From the NCBI RefSeq assembly GCF_000247815.1, contig NC_021674.1:78934889-78998888 (forward strand): 64,000 bases of DNA. The letters are read 5' to 3'. The stretch comes from Ficedula albicollis. Its lineage: Eukaryota; Chordata; Aves; Passeriformes; Muscicapidae. Positions 48,480 to 61,931 of this stretch are shown here, one piece after another. The notes beneath the pieces were generated by a model. That model ran no database searches. It was not told the DNA's origin and saw only the letters and a list, made by a program, of their open reading frames with translations. A program made the translations under genes and the position numbers. The stretch's first letter is position 1, and the number at the start of each line of letters is the position of its first letter.

Positions 48480-49110
48480 TGTCACCCAGCGCTGCCACGG
48501 GCTGCGTGGGTGCAGCATCATTGGTCTGTTTACTCGGCGTTTCCCGTGCGGCCGCAGTGTTGTGGCGAGGACTTTTTGTTTTTGCTGCGGCAGGTGACAG
48601 CGCTGGTGTGTGCGTGTGCCAGCCCAGGGGACTGAGTCACAGCCCTCCCTCCACCCAGGGCCAGCAGCACTTCCCCTTTCCCGGCGGGCTGAGGTGCCCG
48701 TCTCCACAGGACATCTTACCAGCCTGTACACTGGAATTTTTTGGTTTTTTGCAGAAAAACCTGAGATATGGTGAGAGCAAGACCAACTTTCTCCGTAACC
48801 CAAACCAGTGAAAAGTAAAATCCATCTCACCACATCAGTTTTGTTTTCAGTGCTGGCTCAACCTCTCCTCTCCCTGTGGCAGAGCCCTGCACAGTCATTC
48901 AGTGCCCGGCTTGGGGGTGGTGTGGTTGTTAGCTCAGTGGTGTATGACCCATTTATTTTCATAATACTCAGATACCCGCGCTTCTGCGGCGTTCGGCACA
49001 CGGGTCCTGCGACCTGCATCCTGGGCAGGAAAGCCCACAGCTGATTCCAGCGGCGTGCGGGGAGAGCAGCGGCTCTGCCTCGCCTTGTCAGGAGCTGCAG
49101 GAAGGTGGTG
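48480..49110. other. CpG-rich patch, possible weak CpG island
   Basis: CpG is markedly more frequent here than in the rest of the window, including a NotI site (GCGGCCGC, 48549-48556), CCCGCGCTTCTGCGGCGTTC near 48976 and CGGCGTGCGGGG near 49051. The window's longest open frame (197 codons, 48218-48811, plus) starts just upstream. GC-rich DNA has fewer stop codons, so its length may be chance. The peptide is rich in Ala, Cys and Val in the middle and matches no family I know. An unannotated promoter or lncRNA start is possible. Confidence 0.35.
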
Positions 49111-52100
49111 GTGTGCTTGTGGGTCTAGCGGGCAGTTGATGAGCAAGGGCAGGTAAAGGTCCATTTTTCTGGAGCCAGCACTTTGTCTCCGATCACTTAG
49201 TTGACTACTGATTGCTAGCTGGTAGGACACGTTTCCTGTTACGATGTCTAAAGAGTGGAGGCATTAAAGCGTTGCGTTGGATCGTTGTCTCGCTGTAATA
49301 ACCTGCGCTTTCCGCGACAGCACGGTGATTAATGGCACGAGATTGTTCATTCTCAGCATCTCCAGACACGGCATCACCCTCGTGTTGGATCTGGTCTTAA
49401 GACTGACCTTTTTTCCTTTATTTCTTTTTTACTCAATTAGTTGGATTAGTTTTCTGCGGGTTTTCAGATGATAATTAGGTTCATGCTTGTGTTACTTTCT
49501 GTAAATGGAAAGAATCAGGCACAGGACACACAGGAGAGTAAACTGGCATCATAGTAGACCTGAGAGTTTTAGGTGTAAAATCAAAGAGTAATTTGCAAAG
49601 TGACTTGAAGTAAAGTGGATTTAAACACAATGAAATCATCCTTGACAGCAATTTGTTTGAAGTTCTTCTACTGTTATGAGTGTAAAGGGATTTTTTTTTT
49701 AATTGCCAGTTTCTGGGTAGAGTATTCAGCATAATTTCTCACAGGTAAGTGAACCATTAACTCCTTGTACCTCAGTAGTTTGGGCAGTGGGGGAAGAAAC
49801 TGAGAGTTAGGGGGAAGCCCCTTCTCTACTTCATCGTTTAAGAATCAGTCAGTGGTCAGCTAACTGAGAGAAGGACTTTACCATGGACACTGGTACTGGG
49901 GAAATTGTAGGTAAATCCAGCAGAATCCTGGACAGTAGATGTGCACAGCATGTGAAAAATTGTCTTCAATGTTTCACAGAATATAATGGCACTTTAGATA
50001 TAAACTGGAAAAAAAGTAACAGCAGCTAGCTAGTTTGCATTCCTTGTTCAGATGAGCCATGAGTTTTGGGGCTTTTACGTTTATATACTTTTTTGCCGTG
50101 GGTGTTGGAAGTGTGGGTGGCCATGAAAAAGCAGTGGTTGCAATAAGATTTTCCATTTATTGCCCTTTGTGTACAACTAAAAATAAGATTCAAATGCTTC
50201 AGCATTTGTGGAGCAAGCATAATATTTCTCTGAGCTCTGATGACTGGCTTGCCTGCAGCTTCAGCTCTGTCTGGTGGGTGAGTCCTAGATTTTAATGCTT
50301 GTAAATGGGTCTGTGTTGGAAGGAGAGTCAGAGCTTACTTGTGGTGTGGTCTGGCTGTGTTAATTCATCAACTTCATACTGGAAAGAAAAAGAAAAGGTA
50401 GTTAGGCTTAGTACATAAGTTAAAGGTGGTGATGAAAGAATTTTGGAAGCAGAATTGTTCTGCTGCCTGGAAAAAGCAGTTTTGGAGAGGACTGGAAGAT
50501 CTTTAAAGTCTTAACTTTCAGAACTTCAGTGGTGTACCTTGAATTGTTGATCCAGAACTTTGTCTTCTAGCAAAGAAAAAGCAAAGGAGAAAAGAAAAAA
50601 AGCAATCTGCATAAATCTGCTGAGCTTGAGAAACAAATTCTCAGGGTTAACTTTTGGCAGATAAAATCTTTTTGGTTTGCTTTTTAGGGTGACTGTTGAA
50701 ATAAACTGCGTGATGCTTTTCCAGGTAGTTGCACTGGTTAGGAATCCACTAAACCAACTGCGGTATTTTGAACTACTAAATGTGTTCTGACCACATTAAT
50801 TGATGTGTCAGCTCATGGCTAAGAGAAATATTACAGAGAGATGTCAGTATATGCAGGGAAATTCGTAGCTTCATGGTGTCAGCTTTGGTACTGTCCCAGC
50901 TTCACTCATTAAGTACTGTGGCATTTCCAGAGAATGAGTGTGCCTGTGCGTGTCAGGCTTCTCAATCTGATGTCATTCGTGTGATGGATGAGAGGAGAGA
51001 GCATCTATCCAAGAGCTGCAGGACCCAAGGTAGAGGCTGAAAACTTGCTTTCTGCTGTGTGGCAGCTTAAGCATCACTGCTTTCCTGTCGCTTCGTGACC
51101 TTCCCAGCTTTGCAGGGTAGCAGAGGTGTTGGTCTTGAGAATGGGGCTTTATAAGACACCAGGTTTTCACTCTGACTAACACCACGTGGTGCAGAGCATG
51201 TGAGGTGCTGGGGGCTCTTAGAGGTACACGCGCTTGTTCCATGGACATGGTCACGCTGTCAATGGTGAGTCTTTCATTAGGCAATCAGAAATCCCTTTAA
51301 ATTAGCTTGGTGTAGTCCTCCTTCTCTTCCTAGGGGAGCTCAGTGTCTGTCATTGCTGCCTGACTTCTGCCTTTTTGCTGAAATGCTCCTTTCTGCTTTT
51401 ACATCTGCTCATTGGAACAGCTCTTGCCTTGATACAAAGTACAAATGGCAAGAGAGCTGATGCAGTAATCAAGACTTCAGATATTTCAGATGGGAATGGG
51501 CAAAACTTCAGCAATTATTAGTTTCCCCCACAGTGGTTGCTGCAGGGAGTTACATTACCTCTGTTGTAATCACCTGCATTTCTCAGTCCCGTGGGTGCCC
51601 AGATGCTGACAAGGGGCGTAATAATTTGCTGTAATATTTTTCTGTGGAATTTTCCCTTTTTCAGTACAGTTGTAGAGAGGTGGTTTTTTTTCTTCCCACC
51701 CACCCTTCTTTTTTCTACTGCCGTGCCTGCTGCAGGTAAGTTCAAACCTGATGGCTTTGGAGATAATGACAGGAGAGAGTGCAACGTGTGCGTCGTGTGT
51801 CAGCGGCGCTCCTGCCCCATCGCTGCTGCTGCACTTTCCAGCAGGATGAGACTTGCTGGACTCTTCCAGGGGTATCACCACACGGGCTATTTTTAGAGAT
51901 GGCACATTGGGTGCATTGTGCAACTATCAGTACCCGCCGCTGTGCTCTTCATTTTTTTCCCTTGTAAGGCGATGAGGTTTTTAAGGTGTTTGCCTTTCTC
52001 TTGAAGAGGTGAAAGGATCTCTTTTTGATTTTTTTTTTACTACCTGTAGAACTGCTCCAGGGAATCTGTGAAGCTGTATTTTCTGTACACAGTCCTGCAT

Positions 52101-53316
52101 GTGGCCACTAAATTAAGATTAGTGCAAGTGACACAAACAATGTGGTTGAGATTTTCAGCTGAGGACCTCTAAACACCCTTTTGGGTTGCAGAGCAGAGCT
52201 ACCTTGGGAAACCCCCAGCTTGTTTTTGGTTTGTTTTTTTGTTGTTTTTTTTTTTACTTTACCACAGAAAGCAAGCTGTACTCAGGCATTTTTTTACAGT
52301 TGTCATGAATTCTTTCTGTGGCTCTCAGCCTCTGGAGTCCTTTGAGCTGCCACCTCATGCTGTACTGTGAGACGGTGAGAGCAGCAGCAGATGCTTTGGG
52401 ATGTGGTGCAGCCTCACAGTGGGAGCAGGGCTGGACACAGAACTTGACTGGTGCCTTCTGCCCATCACTGGGAGCAGGGCTGGCCAGTCACAGGCTCCTT
52501 ATTGCATTGCTCAAATCATGCAAAAACATTAGCAATGGAGATTTGCTGTAATGGTGTATTTTAAGTGCGTCCCTGCTCTGCCAGCTTCACTTTTAATGCG
52601 CTCGGTTAAGGAATGCTTTGGAGGTTGCTGCTAATGGATGAATCTCTCAGAAAATTGGAATTTTGAAATAAGATTGACACTTTGGAGTGAGAAATATAAA
52701 TCTAATGAGAGCATTTCAGCAGAGGTTTGTAATTAGGAATGAATGGAGGGAATTTGTACGCGCAGTCTGCAGAAGGGCACAATGGAAGGTGAAATTGCAC
52801 CCTCTGTGCTGAATGAGGGATGAAAGCCAATGTATCAGTGTCATGGCATGACAGTGTAGAGTATAAATGATACTGTCACTGAGTGCTGCAGAAGGTATCA
52901 AGGGAATTCCACTCCAGTAAATTACATTACTTAGACAGACCTGAAGGCATTGTGTCTGAATGATTGGAGGGAAAAAAGGTTGTCAGCACAAAGCAGAAGA
53001 TATTATAGAACAACTGGCTGCAGGCCTGGAAAGCGTTTTTTTTCTGATGTTTACCATGCAAAGCTCTTCAGATGCTATTTAAATTTCGTTTTTGGTTGAA
53101 TTACAAATGTATTGATGAAGCAAAAGTATTTTTGAGATGGTTTTTGGAGTGGATGCCAGCCTGCAGCTGTGTGAGCATTCACATCTCCCATTTTTTCATT
53201 AGGAATTGGGACTTCTTCAGACTTGAGAAAAATCTAGTCATGTGTTCCCAGCTCAAGCAGTGTTTTTTAATGCATTGCTTCATTTCACTTAGGACTTCCT
53301 TTCTGGCCTGGATTTT
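49111..53316. other. unique non-coding sequence
   Basis: No gene is recognised. A consensus donor-like CAGGTAAGT occurs at about 51733-51741 after a pyrimidine-rich tract, inside a 101-codon plus frame (51591-51896), without convincing exon context. T-rich runs are frequent at 52015-52260. Confidence 0.45.
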
Positions 53317-53436
53317 GCTTGTGCTAGCGTAGATTTGTGGAGAGAGATGTGTTGTTACTGTTCTCACTAGCAATGAGCTTGTGCTAGCGTAGATTTGTGG
53401 AGAGAGATGGGTTGTTACTGTTCTCACTAGCAGTGA
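53317..53436. repeat. tandem duplication, two 60-bp units
   Basis: GCTTGTGCTAGCGTAGATTT starts at 53317 and 53377. The units differ at two positions (GAGATGTG/GAGATGGG, AGCAATGA/AGCAGTGA). Confidence 0.95.
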
Positions 53437-54513
53437 AGGGCTGGGCTGTGGTGAGCAGCAGCAGATCACAGGACACAAACTTTAAGGTGTCCTTTAGAGG
53501 CGTGATGAGGTCTGTGATGTGGGCAGGTGGGAGCATGATGTCACGGTGACAATGCAGCAAAAATCCAGAGACTTACCCTTTCAGCATGTATGCCCTAATG
53601 CAACACAGTGTGTTCCTCACACTGTTGTGCTTTTTGCTCACCAAACCCCACTGCTAATACCAGTCCCAGCCACGGTGATGATGTTGAATGGAATAGTTAT
53701 TTCTCACAATTTTTATTCTCTGTAACAACCTACTACATCCACCCGCACAGGGACAGTACCTTAGAGATGAGTTTAACTGCTTCTCTGTCTCTGACCTCAC
53801 ACACAGACAACACCTACAAGCTCCTGTAATTTCCTAGTTTGCTCATGGGTGAGACAGCCCAGCTCCCACAGTTCTCCCAAACTGCTGCTTGATGATAAAA
53901 CATCTGTTCCCCAAAGATGCTGCATTTCATCCTGTGGTACATAATAAGCTCTGCCCGTCTTGGGGCTTCTTGGAAAACCTCAGGAGTCTTTGTCCTTCTT
54001 AAAAACATACTTTCCCACTTGTCTACTCATAAAAAACATCACTGAAAGTATATGCTGCTGTAAGTAATGATAAGGGAGTGGGCTCTGTTCGTCCTTTCCA
54101 AAATTTGATTTTTGGCAAAGCCCACACAAAGCAAGAGGATGGACATGCAACACAGTTTTAGTAGTCCACAGAGCAGGCTTCTCCACGTGGAAATGGTGAT
54201 TCAAGTTGTGGGAGCACTAACCAGGAAATATGGGCAAACTGAAGGGTGCTGACTCTAGGAAGGTAGGAGTTTAAATGCTCCAATGGAAACCCCTACAGCC
54301 TGTAGCTGGAAACCAAAGCATCAGACCCACAGACTGTGTGGAAAAGCAGTCAGGCATCTGTGGAAAAGATGCCTTGTGTGGGATGGGATTCAATAGTAGA
54401 GCAATTTGGTAGTGGGTCCTGATCGTAGCCAAAGGTGAGTGGGAGGAAACAGTGCAATTTCTGTGTATACCTCCCACATTAGAACTGGGTTGGAGTAGTC
54501 CAGGGTGTAGGAC

Positions 54514-54537
54514 TCTGTCTGTCTGTCTGTCTGTCTG
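54514..54537. repeat. (TCTG)n microsatellite
   Basis: About six uninterrupted TCTG units on the plus strand. Confidence 0.9.
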
Positions 54538-57379
54538 CATAAAAATGGGATTTCAGACATTAGAGATGTAAAGTTTGTCCTTAGACCATCATTGTCATGG
54601 GAAACTACTGTTCTTGCTTGAGCACCTGTTTGTAGTAGTATTAAAAATCTGCTGCCACTCACTTCTCTTGTGGTATTTTGTGTAAAAGGCTGGCATTTTG
54701 ACACATCTGTTTTTTTGTATGTTGGGAAAGCAAATGCTTTTTAATTCTATATAGTGTTATTCCTGTGGTCATGACCAAGCTGTGTTTTCAAAATGTGGTT
54801 CTCTGTAGTCATCCATTAATCCACAGAAAGTCCATTAGTTCTCACAGCCCTAGCTATTCATATGAGGCTGTTTTCCTCCTCCCATGCTTGGTCCTGCAGC
54901 ATAAATGCCTATAACCTGTGAAGTCACCAGGACCACTCGGGGCAGTGATAGGTGCAAAACTGGAATTTAAATGCTGCAAAGTAGTGTGATTGTAAGAGTG
55001 GGGTAGAGCAGGAGAAGGAATGACCAAACTGTGCCTTAGGGAAGACAGGGAGGCTAACCAGTATTGCTTTAACTGAGAGAGGTATTGAGCCTGCTCAGTC
55101 AGATGGGTATCCCCTGGCAAATGTATTTTGTTGTGTAAATGGCTCCCTGTGTCCCAGAAGACTATCACTATCTCTTCCTATCTTGTACAGTGGATTTCTA
55201 AATAATCAATCTTGGTGCAGGAAAGCTATGGCTTAGTAAGTGTAGCTTGCTAACAAGTCAGTGGTTTAATCTTAATTCTCACTCCTCTTGCTTTTGATAA
55301 CACAGGGCTATAAAGTGTGACATTGCAGAATCTTCTCTGTAAATTCTGATTTGCTTGCCAAAAAATCTGCCTATTATTTTCAATTCCCTTCTTATCATTA
55401 GTGTTATTAAACTGACGATTGATGTTTAAAAACTGCCATTTGCATGAAGTTCACAAAGACACTTTTGTTCTGCCTTGGTAAGGAAAGAGGGGAAAAAACG
55501 CAGCTAAATAATGCTAATTCTAACAGCAGAGATGTTCATATAAAGGCATGCTCTGAACAATAAGATCATTTATCCATGTATGACATAAATACATTGGAAT
55601 TTAAATAATGAGAGATCTTGTGAAATGCAGCAAAACGCACACCACTGGCATTGTGAAGTTTCCCTTCTCTAAAGCCCCGTTCTCAGGGAAAAGCAGCTTT
55701 ACTTTTGCTTTGAAAATCCATTATCATAAGCCTTTTTTTAAAAAAAACGTTTGTCGCACTGCAATATTAAAGCAATTTTATACCCTAAGAGCAGCTCTTT
55801 CATAAGGTAAAATGCAATCCCATGTGTGTATGTAATTGCGGTTTATAATACTTCTCACAGCCCTAATTTTCCCAAAATTAAGAAAACCACTAACCTTTTT
55901 AGGCTTTCCTTTTCCTAATTGTTTTTTTGTTCTCCCTGTCTTTCTTCCACAAAATATTCTTTTTTTAAAATCCCTGCTCAGGAGGGGGGAAAAAAAAAAA
56001 AAAAGGCACAGAACGCTCTCTGGATTCATTGCAAAACACTGCTTGAAGGAAGCGTTTTAAGAGTTTAGGTTAAAAAGTTTCTGCTTCTTTCAAACTACAT
56101 GGGTGACACTGCTATTTTGGGAGTCCATACCATCTGCTTGTTAACCAAAAAGCAGGGAAGATATTCCTAGTTCTAGTATAGATTTTTGGGTTGATTCCAC
56201 ATAAAATTCCCAAACTGATCTCCGCTTGTGTTTGCCCCCTACATAAACTAAGGAGAGCTCATCTCTTCCACTGTCACAGCTCCCAAGGTAAAGATGCTCA
56301 GCTTGTGGCCCTGAGTAAGGCATGATTGTCCACAGTAGGCACAGTCCATCGAGGCTGTGTGTGGTGGGAGGTTCCTAATTCTTCCCTGCAGGTATTCATG
56401 TCACAAAAGCTGTGACAAGGAGTAAAGGAGCAATACAGTGCCCAGCCCCTGATGTGCCACCGGTGACTGCTGCCAGTGGGTGAAGAAGGAGGTGTTTGGG
56501 GGAGGCTTGGTTGGATTCTTTGGAGGGGCTGAGTTTTTGTTCATGTTTGAGTTAGAAAGGGGGAGGACACATTTTCTGGGATTTTGCTTGCTTTTGGGGG
56601 AAAAAAAAAGGCAGAAGAATAAGGTTTCCTGACCCACAGATCAGCCATCTACCAGGTAGTGCAGGTGGAAAAAGTGCAGGACTAGAGAGGACAGTAAGGC
56701 TGTCCTTCCCGAGGTGGACAGGAATGGTAGGGCTTGCAGTGCAGATGGATTGAAGGAGAGGGTTGACATGAGTAGGAGCAAGGTGGAGTCTATGCATTTT
56801 GTCTGGTGAGTCTGTGGAAATGGCGCAGGGGAACATGAAAATGTGAGATGTTACTGTGGTCCTCCATAGGTGATGAAGACATTTGTCTGAGACAGGAGAG
56901 ATTTAAGTCTATATTATATTGGTGGAGTATCTGCAAATACATATGTATCATCGTTACAATATCTTCCTGACTGGCAAAATGTTTCATCCAATCTCTGTTG
57001 ACAGAAAAGATTGCCTACTGATAATTGCTTTGCTTAAGTGTCTGATAATATGCCAGAAATGAGAGCATTCTCTGTTAGGTCATCTTTAATTATGTATGTA
57101 CCACCTGTCAGTTTTAAATCTGGAGAAGATTAGTTTTCTCATTGGATTTAGAGTAGGGAAGAGAGCCTTCAGCAAGAGGACTAGGCTGTTGCAAACAGTG
57201 TCTATGGGGGAGTTTCACAAGCAGTCTCCTCATCATCCCTAGTCATGGATCCCGCTGTTGGCACATGCGGAAATATTTGAAATATTGCCTAAGCTTGCTG
57301 CCGTGGTGATGGGTTTCGCAGGAAGAGGATTTCAGACCATCTGTTGCGTTTTCAAATTTTCATCTTTCCCCATACCAAA

Positions 57380-57404
57380 GGGAGAGGGAGTGCTGGGGTG
57401 GGGG
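57380..57404 (+). other. G-quadruplex motif
   Basis: Four G-runs of 3, 3, 4 and 5 bases with loops of 3, 6 and 1 bases on the plus strand fit the canonical pattern. No exon or promoter is recognised beside it. Confidence 0.6.
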
Positions 57405-60400
57405 AGGACACGTGGCAAGTTGTGGCTCCTTTGGCAGTGCTGGAGGGAAATCCCCCCCCAAAAGCCATGTGAGGGGGTTATTCACTTGTCACTGGTGAAA
57501 GCACATAATAAAACTGGTCAGGCCAGTACAGGCATGCCAAGTTAATAGGAAATTAAGGGCTCAAAAGACTGAAAAATTATGAGGATGGGTACTTTGCAGA
57601 AAACCTTAACAGGGAGAGATGGTAAAGATCTCTGAGGATATTAAATTAACAGGATTGCCATTACCAAGCCTACTTAGGATATTAAAAATTATATTGGAGA
57701 ATAAATTTATCTTTGTATAAAGTGGAGAGGCAGTAATTGTTTGGGAATAGTTGAAGGGATTTTCAGTTCATGGGAGAATACTAGCTGCTTATTTGGTACA
57801 GTAATAGATTTTAGGAATCTCCTGGTTTTCTGGTCTCCTTTACTCCAAGGCCAGTGTGCTTGGAGTTCTCTGAAATGCATCATTTGCACCAGAAAAACAA
57901 AAAAGGTCTTTGTTAAGCTTGTCACCGGCTTTTGGCGGAATAGAACATCACTTGAACTGTTGAATGTTGCTCCTGCTGCTCCTTGCCCGTGTATCTGAGT
58001 TGCCAGTGCTTCCCCCTCTCTGGGATTTTGGTTTTCCAGCTTCTGTCATCACTGCCTCAGCCTCCTGGAGAGAATTCCTCAGTTACACCGGTTAGCTGAC
58101 ACTGATCGTTCTTCCTGGTAATACCTTCAGCCAGAGCTATTTCTGAAAATCTGGGATTTGGAACAGTAGGTCAATTTGTGAAACAACGAGCGAAGAGGGA
58201 CAGATGGCTGTGGATGTGAGAGCATGTTTCTGTTCATCTCCATTTGGCTTTTGCTGATGCTTGGTTGTTGTGCGAGCATCCGAGGCTGTCGCTTTGCATT
58301 GGTTGAGCGGTTGTTGCTCCTTTGCTTGAAAGACTGGCCTGTGGCACTTGTCATGTCCCCCACTCTGCTCCAGTGGGGCTCCAGGGCAGGCTGCCTCTGC
58401 AGAAGCTTGCAGTGCCTTTGCACCCAAGGACGTGGAAAGGGTTTGCAAGATGAGGGGATTTTCTGCTCAGAAATCTGGCTGTGTTTCTCCTGACCTCTTC
58501 TCCCAGGAGCTGCACTGGGCGAGGCTTTCCTGATGATTGCTTTGCTCAGGGTCAGGTTGCTGGACCGACCTTTCTTTGTTATTCCTGTGTAAATGGTTAC
58601 AACTTCTCCATCCTATGTTGTGCTGCTGGATTTTGCTCAGTTCTTAGACAGATTCTGCTTGATTCAGACTCGCTTGCTTCTGTCTCTGTGAGTAGTAGTG
58701 CCAGTAACATCACCTCAATGTAGCTGAATTTTACACACCTGAAATGGAAAAGCATGGGGGCGTGCCACAACCCTTTTTTCCCTGCTTGTGATTCCTTCAG
58801 CCCTTCTTTCCACCCTCATGTTTCGTGCTAGAGGGCTCTTCAGTCTTGCAGTGGTCACTGGAAGACATCTCTTTTGTACAGGCTCCTTCATTAAATACAA
58901 GGGTGTATGCATCCCATTATCCCAGTGCTACTGCTGAGTTGTGAAGCACCACTGGGCACTGCAGGAGATGTCCTGTTCACTGGTCTGAGGAACAGCCATA
59001 CTTAACTGAATACAGTACTTTGCTTTTGTCTCTGGAAAAAGGGACAACTAGATGAGAATACCCATAAGAATACCCATAAGAAGTGAAATACTTACTTCAA
59101 ACCATCTGACTCTTTTGGCTTAAGAGATATGGCTTACATAGTCCTCAGACCATGGCTGGTGCTGGGGGCTCTTCCTTGTCCGGTATTTTACAAATGATTG
59201 CTTAAACTACCTAGGACAGTTTTTCTGGAAAACCTTCCTATGCTTTAACTCGGGATGTCCTATCTAATGACTACCTCCCTCTTTTCTCTCCTGGACCCTT
59301 CGTTGGAGCTTGTCCACTGCCTTAGTAACAGGAGGGGCTTCAGGTATCCTCTCCATTTCTCACAGGGACACTCATTTAGCAGTTCTCTTGTAACCTTTGG
59401 TGTGTTGCTGGTTTTAGGCTTCACATGCTTTCTGTCCCTTTTCACTCTTTTGGAAACACTACAGTAAAACTCTTCACGTGTCAGATTTAGTATCTGCTAC
59501 AGCAGAGACTTCCTACAGAATTCATACTTTTTGTTCCTTGATAGTGAAGCTGGTGAAATTCATAGTGATGTGTTTACATTGAGCTATCTGACTGTATGCA
59601 TTACTAATTTTAAAAGGAAGGGGAACCCTTCTTGGGATAATTAGTTTTGCCATGTTTATAGACATGAGCTCTTGCTGAAGCATGTTTTTCTTGACTCTGA
59701 GGCGGCTGCTGACAGCTGGTATTACAAGAGTTCATTGGAAGTCTCATGGTCCATGTGTCCTTATGTATACACTGTACAGACAAGATAAAGCCAGGGAGAG
59801 ATAATGAAGGCAGTGATGCTAAACCCTCTAGCCGTGCCCAGTAGTGAAGCATTTGAACAGCCAATCTGAGCCAAATTCCAACTCCTGTCTAGGCTATAAT
59901 GATCAGGAAAATCACCTTGCCCTTTACAGATTTTACCAATCTGGTTGAGCAGCCAAGTCAGGGCAATCATTTCTTCTTACTGTCCCAGCAGTGGCAGCTC
60001 AAGCTCCTAAAGCAGGGGGTTTGTCTGTGGCCCACAGCACAGGAGGGTGCTGTTGTGTGTCCCTTCATGCCCTCCTGAGGAGTAGGGGCAGAGCAGTGCG
60101 TGGGTTAAGTGCCACCATCAGCTTTTGTGGTCTTTCCACCACAAGTCAGTTGGCAACACAGTTCTGAAGATCGACGGTAAGTACACACAACCTTCTCAAA
60201 AAGTTCAAGTGGGCAATCAGAGCACAGCAAGTGGCTGCTTTCACACTTTGGTAACAGAGTGATTCTGGAGGGATCTCAAGGAAACCTCTTCCTAGCAGGA
60301 AGCTGCTGCTCTAGGCAGCTCCTTTGATGAAGAAGCTGCTCCTTCTGTGCCTGGTGCCTCCTTCCCTGGGCTGCTAATAAATACATGAATGCAGCCATTA

Positions 60401-61683
60401 TCAGCCAAGCTCCGTTCCTCTCACCTGTGCTAATGTGCTGGTGTTTTATGTCGCAGCAAGTGAGGAGGGAAAGTGGTGATATGAAGCCGTTCCTCCCGTT
60501 CCTTAAATAGGGTTGATGGCCACAGCTTAACAGCATTCCAAGAAAAAGACACTTGATTGAAAGTGGCCAGAGATTGCCCTGAAGTGCTGAATAGGGATGT
60601 TCATCCTGGTAATAACTTGCCTTTGCCATTTTCAGAGCAGGCGTTCCTATCGCAAATCCTGCATTAGCTTGCTGCTAATGTTAAATGTGCACACACACAT
60701 CTATTTGATTTTCCTCCTCTGGCTCGCCCCACTGGCTCCTCAGCAGCTCCATCTCCAGGTGTTCCTCCAGCAGCACTGCTTGTTGCCCTTTGGTGCCCCT
60801 TCAGCCATGGGGGTTTGCTCTGCTGTGCAGGAGCATCGGCGAGCTTTCTGCATCCCGTGAGCTGGAATTCCCTCTGGCTGCTGCGATGAATATTGCAAAA
60901 AACTGTGCTGAGCAGGGGAGGGCATCGTGCTTTTATGTGCCATGGCTTGCCAGTTTGAATCACATCTGTTGTGCTGCAAAGGGGAATGTTGCTTTGGTTG
61001 CAGTGGGTTACTGGAGTACTAGCAAGTCTCATTTGTAAGGGGTCCTGGGCTTAAGTCTCATCTCATCTGTCACCAAGAGAAGGAATCTACTCTGACAACT
61101 TCTGCAAATGCTGGTTTCACTTTTGTTTACTTGTTTCCCAGCTGTGTCCTTTGTTTCTGAACTGGTGTTTACATACCGCAGGTTTTTTTTGGTGTGAATC
61201 AATTAGCTTTAATTTCTTTCTCAACTACCTGATTTTTATCCCATTTCTTCACTGCCATCCTGTTGTTAATTCACATGATTATGTGATGTGATATCCCTCC
61301 CTGGTTAGCAAGATGTTAGAATAGCTGCTGGCAGCTTCTGGAAGAGTAATTAGCAAATAGGAATTACTCAAAGATGTGCACACTAGCCTAAGTAGGCATT
61401 TTCCAGCTGTTTGCAAGTTCAAAAACTCGCAGGCACTTTTTGGGCTCTAACACAAGATTAATTACTTGCTACTACAAAAGAACATTTACAGAAATGTGTA
61501 GTGCTGTGTTTTGTTCCTTAAATTGGAAGTGAACATCTTTGTCAGAAAGAGCAGGATTTTTACAGTGCTTGGTAGTCCTTTTCCTAAGCAGCCAAGCATT
61601 TTGGTTACACGGAGATGTCACCCTCAAAATGAGGATAGTGAGAGGTGCTAAGGAAGTGCTGGGGCTCAGTAGCTGGGTCCTGG

Positions 61684-61931
61684 CACCATGGGCACGTAGC
61701 TGCTCCTGGTGGGCACAGCATGGTGCCAGTGCCTTTGTGCTGAGTGCCTGAGCCATGAACCCCAGCTCCAAGCATCCCAGTCACTGCTGAGTGCCTGAGC
61801 CATGAACCCCAGCTCCGAGCATCCCAGTCTCACCATGGGCACGTAGCTGCTCCTGGTGGGCACAGCATGGTGCCAGTGCCTTTGTGCTGAGTGCCTGAGC
61901 CATGAACCCCAGCTCCAAGCATCCCAGTCAC
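61684..61931. repeat. compound minisatellite, order A-B-B-A-B
   Basis: Unit A (54 bp, starts CACCATGGGCACGTAGCTGC) occurs at 61684-61737 and 61831-61884. Unit B (46-47 bp, starts TGCTGAGTGCCTGAGCC) occurs at 61738-61784, 61785-61830 and 61885-61931. Units of the same type are nearly identical; the middle B has CTCCGAGC where the others have CTCCAAGC. The order needs at least two duplication steps: B tandemly first, then A+B, or an equivalent path. Confidence 0.93.

Larger units (their letters stand above)
53437..61683. other. unique non-coding sequence with minor simple repeats
   Basis: No gene is recognised. The longest open frame is 122 codons (60664-61032, minus). A TCTG tetranucleotide run lies at 54514-54537, a 15-base A run at 55990-56004, a 12-bp period repeat (AGAATACCCATA, 2.3 copies) at 59055-59082 and a quadruplex motif at 57380-57404. 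The stretch at about 55400-55850 is AT-rich, repeat-free and homeodomain-motif rich, and is discussed under findings. Confidence 0.45.

Noticed and set aside
48218..48811. 197-codon open frame as a protein-coding gene
   Set aside because: It lies in GC-rich DNA where stops are rare, has competing frames on the other strand, no splice or start context and no recognisable domain. Kept only as a finding.
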